NCBI GenBank assembly: GCA_000302695.1
Contig: AMFN01000014.1
Coordinates: 124,001 to 188,000 of the forward strand
Reading direction: 5' to 3'
DNA length: 64,000 bases
Source of the DNA: Enterobacteriaceae bacterium LSJC7
GTDB lineage: Bacteria; Pseudomonadota; Gammaproteobacteria; Enterobacterales; Enterobacteriaceae
A program made the translations under genes and the position numbers. Positions 1 to 6,478 of this stretch are shown here, in pieces. The notes under the pieces are model-generated. The model ran no database searches. It was not told the origin of the DNA and saw nothing but the letters and a program-made list of their open reading frames with translations. Every line of letters begins with the position of its first letter. The stretch's first letter is position 1.

Positions 1-1
1 G

Positions 2-355
2 ATTGGCGGCACGGTGATTGGCATGACCGCAATGCCGGAGCCGAAGCTGTGCCGCGAAGCGGAGCTTTGCTACACCATGGTGGCGATGGTGACGGACTTT
101 GACTGCTGGCATTCCACGCATGAAGCCGTGAACGCGGCGATGGTGAGCGCGCGCATGGCCGATAACCTGAAAAAAGCGCAAGCGCTGCTGGCCCAGGTTG
201 TACCGCAGCTTGCCGGGCGTGAAGCGGGCTGCCGTGACGGCTGCCAGCACGCGCTCGACGGCGCGATTATGACCCGCTTTGAACTCATCACCCCTGACGT
301 TGCCGAGCGTGTGTCGCCGCTGCTCAACCGCGTGCTGGCGCGCGGCAACGGATAA
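2..355 (+). CDS. S-methyl-5'-thioadenosine phosphorylase-like protein, C-terminal part (cut by window edge)
   Basis: Only the last 117 residues lie in the window; the frame is open to base 2, so the true start is outside. The segment IGMTAMPEPKLCREAELCYT followed by VTDFDCWH is the C-terminal signature of the MTAP branch of purine nucleoside phosphorylases: the Met-Thr/Pro-Glu stretch lines the substrate pocket and TD-DCW is typical of MTA phosphorylases. The family cleaves methylthioadenosine (or methylthioinosine) with phosphate to free base plus methylthioribose-1-phosphate in the cytoplasm. A HAD phosphatase starts 33 bp downstream, so it is the first visible gene of a five-gene operon. 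Adenosine versus inosine specificity cannot be judged from this part. Confidence 0.85.
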   Translation: MGGTVIGMTAMPEPKLCREAELCYTMVAMVTDFDCWHSTHEAVNAAMVSARMADNLKKAQALLAQVVPQLAGREAGCRDGCQHALDGAIMTRFELITPDVAERVSPLLNRVLARGNG

Positions 356-388
356 ACACCTTACCTTCTGACAACCTGGAGAAGTGAT

Positions 389-1054
389 ATGAAAGCAAAA
401 GCAGGCCTCTTATTTGATCTCGACGGCACCTTGCTCGATACCGATCCGCTGCACATCGCCGCATTTAACGAACTGTTGGCCGAGTTTGGTAAATCGGTAA
501 CGCCGGAGTACTACAACGAGAAAATCATGGGCGCGCCCATGGAGCAGATAACGCGCGATCTGTTTCCCGAACTGCCCGCACAGGAGCGCCACGCGCTGGG
601 TGAGCGCAAAGAGGCGTTGTTCCGTGACCAGTTGAGCGGGCCGCTCGAAGGCCGCCCCGGCGTGAGCGAACTGTTCGACTGGGCGCGCGCGCAGGGCGTT
701 GGCATTTGCGTGGTGACCAACGCGCCGCGTGAGAGTGCGGTGATGATGCTGCTTGGCCTGAACCTGCTCAATCATGTCGATCACCTGTTGATCGGCGCGG
801 AGCTGGATAAAAGCAAGCCCGATCCGTACCCGTACCAGGAGGCGATGCGCCGCCTCGGCATTACCCCTGAGCAGGCGCTGGCGTTTGAGGACTCCGGCCC
901 TGGCGTGCAGTCTGCCGCCGCCGCAGGCGTGTTCACTTTTGGCATGCAGGGCGCGCTTGATGCCGACGGACTGCGCAAGCACGGCGCCTCGGCCACGATC
1001 CCGGATTTCACCCACGCCCACCTGACGGAAAAACTAAACCGCCTGGTGGCCTGA
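389..1054 (+). CDS. HAD-superfamily hydrolase (beta-phosphoglucomutase/phosphatase type)
   Basis: 221 residues. All four HAD motifs are visible: motif I FDLDGTLLDTD near residue 10 (nucleophile Asp and acid/base Asp), motif II VVTNAP, the motif III lysine in KSKPDPYPY, and motif IV FEDSGPGVQSA. The alpha-helical cap between motifs I and II marks subfamily I, which includes beta-phosphoglucomutases and phosphoglycolate phosphatases. The start has GGAG upstream (TGGAGAAGTGAT ATG). It sits between the MTA-phosphorylase-like gene and a binding-protein gene, so a sugar phosphate released by nucleoside phosphorolysis is a reasonable substrate guess; that is inference from position only. Confidence 0.9.
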   Translation: MKAKAGLLFDLDGTLLDTDPLHIAAFNELLAEFGKSVTPEYYNEKIMGAPMEQITRDLFPELPAQERHALGERKEALFRDQLSGPLEGRPGVSELFDWARAQGVGICVVTNAPRESAVMMLLGLNLLNHVDHLLIGAELDKSKPDPYPYQEAMRRLGITPEQALAFEDSGPGVQSAAAAGVFTFGMQGALDADGLRKHGASATIPDFTHAHLTEKLNRLVA

Positions 1055-1066
1055 AAGGGGCGATGA

Positions 1067-1972
1067 ATGAGTACGACATTGATTAACGCGCCTACCGGCG
1101 ACGGCTCGCGCGCCAGGATCAAGGCTTACAGTTCGTTTGAGCCATATGAACTGGCTGATTATCTTGCCTGTCTTGCGCGCAGCATGCCGGATGTGGCCAT
1201 TGAAATTGAGCGTATGCCAACGGTGGCGCTTACCGAACGCCTGGCGCGGGAAAAGGACCATCCACAGGTGGATCTGGTGCTGGGCTGGGCCGACACCGCC
1301 GCGCGCAGCCTGGATTTTACAGGCCAGGTGTTTGCGCCGGGAGCCGACGCCGACGGCTGGCTGCGGGTAACCGGGTTTTCTACCGCGTTTGTCACTGACC
1401 CGGCGCTGCTGGTGCAGACAGGTGTGCGCGTGGAAAGCTGGGCCGATCTCACCCAGAGCGCGCTTTATGGGCGCATTGCTTTTCCCAATCCGGCCATTTC
1501 CGGCGCGGGTTTTCTGGCGCTGGCGACGGTGCTGCAACGCTTTGGCGAAGACGACGGTTGGCAGATTATCGAGGGTATTTATCGCAACGCCCGCGTGACG
1601 CCGAACTCGGCGTGGGAACCCGCGCGACTGACCGGCGAAGGCGAGATTGCGGTCGGCGTGACGGTGAAGATTGCCGCCACCAACCGCCAGCGCGAGCTAC
1701 CCCGGCTTGGCATCGTGCAGCCGAGCGACGTTATCGGTATTGAATCTGAAGTCTACGGCGGCTTTCGCCATACCCGACATAATCCGATTGTGCGCGAAGT
1801 GCTTGAATGGATTGCCTCTGATGAGGCGAAAACGGTCTACGCTGGTTACAACAAAATACTTCTCGGGCAGCCCGATAGCCGCCTGTTCACCATTGACGCC
1901 CAACAGGCGGTTGCCAGCAGGGAGCGCTGGCTGGCGCGGCTCGATTCCATCGCAAAGAGAAAAAACCAATGA
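1067..1972 (+). CDS. Extracellular solute-binding protein family member, apparently without signal peptide
   Basis: 301 residues with the fold signature of Fe(III)/thiamine-type ABC binding proteins (family 1/6): an N-terminal KAYSSFEPYE strand, VDLVLGWADTA, the hinge segment GRIAFPNPAISGAGF and the C-terminal GGFRHTRHNP followed by a helix. Family members are normally secreted, yet this N-terminus (MSTTLINAPTGDGSRARI) has no hydrophobic core and no lipobox. No permease or ATPase gene is nearby. The upstream gene ends 12 bp before the start, and the 3' end overlaps the Nudix gene by 4 bp (ATGA), so the genes are probably translationally coupled. It may be a cytosolic ligand-binding protein, or the start may be mis-set; no better upstream start was seen. 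Confidence 0.75.
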   Translation: MSTTLINAPTGDGSRARIKAYSSFEPYELADYLACLARSMPDVAIEIERMPTVALTERLAREKDHPQVDLVLGWADTAARSLDFTGQVFAPGADADGWLRVTGFSTAFVTDPALLVQTGVRVESWADLTQSALYGRIAFPNPAISGAGFLALATVLQRFGEDDGWQIIEGIYRNARVTPNSAWEPARLTGEGEIAVGVTVKIAATNRQRELPRLGIVQPSDVIGIESEVYGGFRHTRHNPIVREVLEWIASDEAKTVYAGYNKILLGQPDSRLFTIDAQQAVASRERWLARLDSIAKRKNQ

Positions 1973-2577
1973 CAAAAAACTATTCACCTGCTCCCACCAC
2001 CGCCACCATCAACAAAAGCCAGGTTCTGGCAAACGACTGGGGCAAGCTCATCAAATACGACATGACCTACACCCGCTCTGACGGCACGGCGCAGCACTTT
2101 ACCCGCGAGGCCTACGACCGTGGTCACGGTGCTACCATCATGTTGTACAACAGCGATGCGCGCACCATCATCCTCACCAGCCAGTTTCGCCTGCCGGCGT
2201 TTCTCGGCGGCCACAATTTTGAGTTGATTGAAGCCTGCGCCGGGCTGCTTGACGAGCGCGATGCGGTGCAGGCCATTCGCAAAGAAGCCGAAGAAGAAAC
2301 CGGCTACAAGCTCAGTGAAGTCACCAAAATTGGCGAACTGTTTATGAGCCCGGGTTCAGTGACCGAGCGTCTGCATTTCTTTATTGCGCCGTTTACCCAT
2401 GAAATGCGGGTCAATGACGGCGGCGGCGTGCAGGAGGAGGGCGAAGATATCCGCGTGCTGGAAGTGCCAATTAGCGAGGCGCTGAAGATGATTGACGATG
2501 GGCGCATCATTGATGCCAAGACCATCATTCTTATCCAGCATCTGGTTATTAAGGGCATCTGTACGCCACACGCGTGA
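1969..2577 (+). CDS. Nudix hydrolase, NudK/GDP-mannose pyrophosphatase-like
   Basis: 202 residues. The Nudix box is intact near residues 90-113: GLLDERDA, then REE-type KEAEEETGY, which matches GX5EX7REUXEEXGU with Lys in place of the usual Arg. Length and the preceding strand FELIEACAG resemble NudK, which hydrolyses GDP-mannose and related nucleotide sugars to NMP plus sugar phosphate. The start codon overlaps the stop of the preceding binding-protein gene (ATGA). With a nucleoside phosphorylase, a HAD phosphatase and a transporter it suggests salvage or clearing of a nucleoside or nucleotide-sugar compound; the exact substrate is unknown. Confidence 0.85.
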   Translation: MTKNYSPAPTTATINKSQVLANDWGKLIKYDMTYTRSDGTAQHFTREAYDRGHGATIMLYNSDARTIILTSQFRLPAFLGGHNFELIEACAGLLDERDAVQAIRKEAEEETGYKLSEVTKIGELFMSPGSVTERLHFFIAPFTHEMRVNDGGGVQEEGEDIRVLEVPISEALKMIDDGRIIDAKTIILIQHLVIKGICTPHA

Positions 2578-2587
2578 GGGTTGAACC

Positions 2588-3763
2588 ATGGTTGAACAGA
2601 GCCTGGACAAGCCGCGCTTTCGTCGCGACTACTATACGCTCTATCTTTACCTGCTCTCGGTGGTGTGCGGCTTTCACCAGGCGGTGCTCGGCTCGGTGAC
2701 GCCGTTTCTACGTGATGAACTGCACCTTACCCGCACCGCGATAGGCTGGCACTTCAGCCTGTACGCACTGGGGCTGTTTACCACCGGCTTTATTGTCACC
2801 TGGTGCGCCAGGCGCGTGGCACCGCGCACCATTCTGCTCACCACCACCGGGCTGGTGGCGCTGGTGGTCGCGCTGTTTGCGCTGCCGCTGACGCCTGCGC
2901 TAACGCTTGCGATGTCGCTGGTGCTTGGTCTGGTGGGCGGCGCGATGCAGATTGCCATTCAGGAGTCGCTGGCGCGCCACCACGGTGAGCACAGCGGTGT
3001 GGCCATTACTGAAGGCTGCGTGTTTGCCGCCGTTGGCGTATTCGCCGGCCCGCTGTTTGTGAGCATGGCGGTAGAAGCAGGCCTCGGTTGGCGCATGGCG
3101 ATGGTGGTGCCGCTGATAGCACTGCTGCCGCTTTCGCTGATGGTGCCCAAAACCCTAGCGCGCACGCCGGTTGTAGCGTCTGCGGCCGACAGCGCGGGCA
3201 GCACCTGCGAGCGCCGCCTGCCGCTGGCGGCATTTTTGATGTTCGGGATGATTTTTCTCGGCATCTCGGCGGAGTGGGGCATTGGCTTCTGGGGCGCGCA
3301 GTTCCTGGAAGAGCGCCTGACAGTGCCTGCGGCAACCGGCGTGGCGCTGATGTCTGTGTATTTTGGCGGCACTATTGCCGGGCGCATTGCGGTAAGTCGC
3401 CTGCTGCTGCACGTTGAGATAAGCACCATTTTGCTCTGGGCGATTGTGCTCGGTGGTGTTGCGCTGGTGGCGCTATGGCTACTGCCGTGGCTTGCCGCTG
3501 CCGCCGTCGCGCTGGCGATTGCCGGTGCCTGTCTGGGTAATTTCTTCCCGCTGATTTTGTCGATTGCCACGCGCCAGCCGCCGGAGTTTCTGTCACGGAT
3601 TTCGGCGGGTGCGACCCAGGCGGTGGGGCTTGCGCTGCTGCTGGCACCCTTGCTGCTTGGCAGCATTGGCGACAAAACCGGGCTGGTCAACGCCGTCGGC
3701 TTGCTGGCGATAGTACCGCCAATGATGCTGGCGGTGTTTCTGCTGTCAAAACGCATGCATTAG
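2588..3763 (+). CDS. MFS transporter
   Basis: 391 residues, almost entirely hydrophobic with about 12 predicted transmembrane helices. Helix 1 starts near residue 17 (YLYLLSVVCGFHQAVLGSV) and the charged central loop lies near residues 195-208 (ADSAGSTCERRLP). The loop after helix 2 (WCARRVAPR) is a degenerate form of the MFS motif A. It is the last gene of the plus-strand operon, 10 bp after the Nudix gene and preceded by GAGGG. Its place suggests it imports or exports the compound handled by the upstream enzymes. Substrate class cannot be read from sequence. Confidence 0.88.
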   Translation: MVEQSLDKPRFRRDYYTLYLYLLSVVCGFHQAVLGSVTPFLRDELHLTRTAIGWHFSLYALGLFTTGFIVTWCARRVAPRTILLTTTGLVALVVALFALPLTPALTLAMSLVLGLVGGAMQIAIQESLARHHGEHSGVAITEGCVFAAVGVFAGPLFVSMAVEAGLGWRMAMVVPLIALLPLSLMVPKTLARTPVVASAADSAGSTCERRLPLAAFLMFGMIFLGISAEWGIGFWGAQFLEERLTVPAATGVALMSVYFGGTIAGRIAVSRLLLHVEISTILLWAIVLGGVALVALWLLPWLAAAAVALAIAGACLGNFFPLILSIATRQPPEFLSRISAGATQAVGLALLLAPLLLGSIGDKTGLVNAVGLLAIVPPMMLAVFLLSKRMH

Positions 3764-3847
3764 CGTGTTGGGGCGGCGTCTCAGGGATTTACAGGATGGA
3801 TTTATCTGCTCCTCGTAGAGTGTGAATCAGCTGGATGGTTTTTTTAC

Positions 3848-3870
3848 GCGGCTTCCCGGTGGGAAGCCGC
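3848..3870. repeat. Perfect 10-bp inverted repeat (hairpin)
   Basis: GCGGCTTCCC, a 3-nt loop, then GGGAAGCCGC. The T-run lies before it on the plus strand, not after, so it is not a canonical terminator for the MFS operon, although it may still end or stabilise that transcript. Confidence 0.6.
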
Positions 3871-3996
3871 TACAACGTGCGCGGGAGATGTTGCGACAGG
3901 AGGCGATAACGAGCAGGCACGCATTATGAAATAAAAAAACACAGGAAAAAAATTCAATACATATAGAGAGATACAGGCTTTGCATTGATGGCTCAG

Positions 3997-4043
3997 CCAA
4001 CCAACCAACCAACCAACCAACCAACCAACCAACCAACCAACCA
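3997..4043. repeat. Tetranucleotide microsatellite (CCAA)x11
   Basis: Eleven uninterrupted CCAA units (3997-4040) followed by a partial CCA. Long perfect tetranucleotide tracts are a slipped-strand mutation substrate; CCAA tracts drive phase variation in Haemophilus. Here the tract lies about 550 bp upstream of the first fimbrial start and in no credible gene. The nearest upstream minus-strand ATG (near 4065) runs into a stop before the repeat. Confidence 0.95.
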
Positions 4044-4291
4044 GTCAGTCTGTGTTATTTAGCATGGTGAAAGCGCTAAACCCCCGCTTAACTGACACCA
4101 GGGGGATAACGGTGGTTGTTCCGCTGTGCCAGCTCTTCCCCGTCAGGCTTTTTGATTAGATTGCCTACTGTTTTTGCCCATTTTGCGTCGGTATGCAGAG
4201 CGGGTTATACGCCTTATTGAGTAAATGTTTTTGTTATGAAGATGGATTCTTTTTGTTAAAGCTTGGTAAATAAATCGGGTATATTTGTCTG

Positions 4292-4321
4292 GTCAGGTAA
4301 AAACTTAACCTGACTGTTTTT
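4292..4321 (+). terminator. Terminator-like hairpin upstream of the fimbrial operon
   Basis: GTCAGGT (4292-4298) pairs with ACCTGAC (4308-4314), followed by TGTTTTT. No gene ends just before it, so it may end a short leader or untranslated transcript, or attenuate read-through into the fimbrial genes. Confidence 0.5.
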
Positions 4322-4390
4322 AGGTTTTTGTATTGTATATGAAACAGATAGGGTCATTTTTGTGACTTTCATCATGAATTGATGATATAT

Positions 4391-4415
4391 CCTCTGCAAG
4401 TTTCATTGTCAGAGG
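4391..4415. promoter_or_regulatory. Inverted repeat in the fimbrial upstream region
   Basis: CCTCTG and CAGAGG separated by 13 bp, about 180 bp before the first fimbrial gene. It could be a regulator site, for example for the downstream LysR-type protein. This is inference from position only. Confidence 0.25.
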
Positions 4416-4592
4416 CTGTGTAATTTTAACCTCATGAAAAGATAGCAGAAATTAATTCTCACTATTTGTTACCGGTATGCGTCATTGTCTTGTTATTTCA
4501 CATTGTTAAGCTAAATTTCTGAATATTGCGTGTCGCTGTTAAAAATGGCGATTTTTCTTTCTGCTCGCGGAGTGTTCCGTGGTGAGGTCATT

Positions 4593-5162
4593 ATGAAAAA
4601 GAGTGTGTGGCTGAGTGGCTGTGGATTTGCGTTAGTGCTTCTCTCTTCGGCGGCACAGGCCGTTACCAGTAGCGGCACCATTGGAGCGACGTTAACGCTC
4701 ACCAACGGCTGCCTGATTAATGGCTCACCAGCCCAGAGTGGGATCAACTTCGGGACACTGAACTTTGGGACCTATCCCGGCACGTTTTCAACTATCACCA
4801 CACAGTTGACCGGGGCGAGCGGGGGTAACACCTTTACCGTGCAGTGCACCACCGGTGCGACCTTTACCGTACAGGTGACGGGCAGCACCAACGCGGCGCC
4901 GACCACGGTCGTGGGTACGCCCGGAACACCTGGCCGTTATCTGGTCAACACGGCCGATGCGACTCGGGGTGTGGCCTACAGCATTTTCAGCGACAGCGCC
5001 TTTAACAACCAGATTGCCAACAACACCACCATCCCGGCGGCATCCACCACCGGGGGCATCAGTAGTTATACTATCTATGGCCGGATTCAGGGCGGCGGCA
5101 ACAGCGTCAGCGTGGTGCCGGGGACCTATACCGATACAATTAACGTCAGCGTAACTTACTGA
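4593..5162 (+). CDS. Spore coat protein U-type fimbrial subunit (probable major pilin)
   Basis: 189 residues. The ATG at 4593 gives a clean signal peptide (MKKSVWLSGCGFALVLLSSA, cleaved near AQA-VT); the upstream in-frame extension is not signal-like. The mature part has the SCPU pattern: a cysteine after the first strand (LTNGCLING), GTLNFGTY, then a second cysteine (VQCTTGAT), ending in a beta strand typical of donor-strand-exchanged pilins (TDTINVSVTY). Family members are the CsuA/B-like subunits of archaic chaperone-usher pili, assembled outside the outer membrane for surface attachment and biofilm. First gene of a five-gene operon; the next starts 4 bp later. Confidence 0.87.
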   Translation: MKKSVWLSGCGFALVLLSSAAQAVTSSGTIGATLTLTNGCLINGSPAQSGINFGTLNFGTYPGTFSTITTQLTGASGGNTFTVQCTTGATFTVQVTGSTNAAPTTVVGTPGTPGRYLVNTADATRGVAYSIFSDSAFNNQIANNTTIPAASTTGGISSYTIYGRIQGGGNSVSVVPGTYTDTINVSVTY

Positions 5163-5166
5163 TTAC

Positions 5167-5718
5167 GTGAACACGCTCAGGCAGCCTGAACGCTGCCGGG
5201 ATAGTGCCGTGGGTAAAAAATATACTGCATGGTGGCTGGGGCTGTTGGTGTGTGCACCTGCGGCTCACGCTATTACCACGCAGTCTTTTCAGGTCAGTGC
5301 CAGCATTGTGGCGGGCTGCTTAGTCAGCAGCGGCAGCGGTGGTGTTTACGGCACCCTCAATTTTGGCTCGTACTCCGGCACCTCAAGCGCGGCTGCTCAG
5401 GCGGCTTTCACGCCTAATGGCGCGCTGTCGATTGCCTGCACGCCGGGAGTGGCGCTAAGTATGAGTATTGATGGCGGGCAAAACTATTCGTCACAGCGCC
5501 GTCTGGTACGCAACGGCAGCAGCGACGCAGTGCCTTATCGCCTTTACAGCAACAGCAATCTCAGCGCCGCGAGTGAAATCGGCGTGAACCAGAACGTTAG
5601 CGTCAGTTACAGCAACAGCAATAATATAACGCTGCCCATTTATGGCGTAGCGCAGCTGACCGGCTTCAGTCCGGCTGGCACCTATACCGATCAACTTTCC
5701 GTGACCTTGTCATGGTAA
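5167..5718 (+). CDS. Spore coat protein U-type fimbrial subunit (second pilin)
   Basis: 183 residues from the GTG at 5167. An in-frame GTG at 5209, with GGGA upstream, would give a tidier signal peptide (GKKYTAWWLGLLVCAPAAHA) and may be the real start. The mature region repeats the SCPU pattern: VAGCLVSS, GTLNFGSYSG, IACTPG and a final TYTDQLSVTLSW strand. It is related to, but clearly different from, the preceding subunit, as with CsuA or CsuB beside CsuA/B, so it is probably a minor or adaptor subunit. Chaperone gene follows after 16 bp. Confidence 0.82.
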   Translation: MNTLRQPERCRDSAVGKKYTAWWLGLLVCAPAAHAITTQSFQVSASIVAGCLVSSGSGGVYGTLNFGSYSGTSSAAAQAAFTPNGALSIACTPGVALSMSIDGGQNYSSQRRLVRNGSSDAVPYRLYSNSNLSAASEIGVNQNVSVSYSNSNNITLPIYGVAQLTGFSPAGTYTDQLSVTLSW

Positions 5719-5734
5719 TTAAGGGAGAAGGTGA

Positions 5735-6478
5735 ATGTCCGGCGCAATCTGTTTGGCCCGTGCGTGTGCGCTCGCGGTGCTGCTGGTCTGTGCAACCGCG
5801 CAGGCGGCCAGTAATTTACTTATCTGGCCTATCGACCCCATCCTTGCTCATGACGATCAGGCCACCCAGCTGTGGATAGAAAATCAGGGTAATGAACCGG
5901 CGACCATGCAGGTGCGCGTGGTACGCTGGCGTCAGGAACAGGGCGTGGAGCGTTACAGCGCCCAGCAGGACGTGGTGGCAAGCCCACCGATTGTGCGCGT
6001 CAATCAGGGCAGTAAACAGCTGGTGCGCCTGATTCGCCAGGCTCCCACTCCGGCAGGCCAGGAGTGGGCCTACCGCGTGGTGGTCGATGAAATCCCCCAG
6101 CCGCAGGCCGACGGCAAGCAGCAAGTGGGCATCCGCCTGCAGATGCGTTACTCCATTCCACTTTTTACTTACGGCCAGGGTGTCGCGACGCGACGTAACG
6201 GGGAAAGCCATGTGGATACTGACCCGAACAAACTTGCCTGGCGCATTGTCAATGAGCAGGGCCGCCCGATGCTGCAAGTCAGCAATAGCGGCGATGTGCA
6301 CGTCAGGCTCAGTAAGGTGCAGCTTGGTGGGCGCACCCTTGCCGATGGCCTGCTGGGCTATGTGCTGCCAGGCAGCGAGCGGCGCTGGGAGTTACCGGCA
6401 GCCGCTGCGACGGCATCCAGGCTTACCGCCTCAATTAACGCGCCAGCTGATATATGGCAATCTGCGCCATCCCGCTAA
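5735..6478 (+). CDS. Periplasmic fimbrial chaperone (PapD/CsuC-like)
   Basis: 247 residues, preceded by a strong ribosome site (AAGGGAGAAGGTGA ATG). A signal peptide ends near TAQA-AS. The mature protein has the two-immunoglobulin PapD layout: N-terminal LLIWPIDPIL strand, QLWIENQGNEPATMQVRV, and the G1 strand with alternating hydrophobics in SKQLVRLIRQ before domain 2. It binds unfolded pilin subunits in the periplasm by donor-strand complementation and hands them to the usher. Its 3' end overlaps the usher start by 25 bp. Confidence 0.9.
   Translation: MSGAICLARACALAVLLVCATAQAASNLLIWPIDPILAHDDQATQLWIENQGNEPATMQVRVVRWRQEQGVERYSAQQDVVASPPIVRVNQGSKQLVRLIRQAPTPAGQEWAYRVVVDEIPQPQADGKQQVGIRLQMRYSIPLFTYGQGVATRRNGESHVDTDPNKLAWRIVNEQGRPMLQVSNSGDVHVRLSKVQLGGRTLADGLLGYVLPGSERRWELPAAAATASRLTASINAPADIWQSAPSR

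Larger units (their letters stand above)
3764..4592 (+). other. Gene-free AT-rich gap before the fimbrial operon
   Basis: 829 bp without a convincing gene. It holds a perfect hairpin (3848-3870), an 11-copy tetranucleotide repeat (3997-4043), a terminator-like hairpin (4292-4321) and an inverted repeat (4391-4415). Base composition shifts from GC-rich to clearly AT-rich after about 3900. It presumably contains the fimbrial promoter, but no single promoter stands out. Confidence 0.7.

Noticed and set aside
2959-3756. 265-codon ORF antisense to the MFS gene, and similar long antisense ORFs over lysR, yqeF, hadlike and usher genes
   Set aside because: Shadow frames from GC-rich codon bias; composition (Ser/Ala/Arg/Pro-rich) is not protein-like and the opposite strand holds clear family members.
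3827-4036. Minus-strand ORFs of repeated VGWL residues over the CCAA tract
   Set aside because: They start inside the microsatellite on non-ATG codons and resemble no protein; the nearest upstream ATG hits a stop before the repeat.
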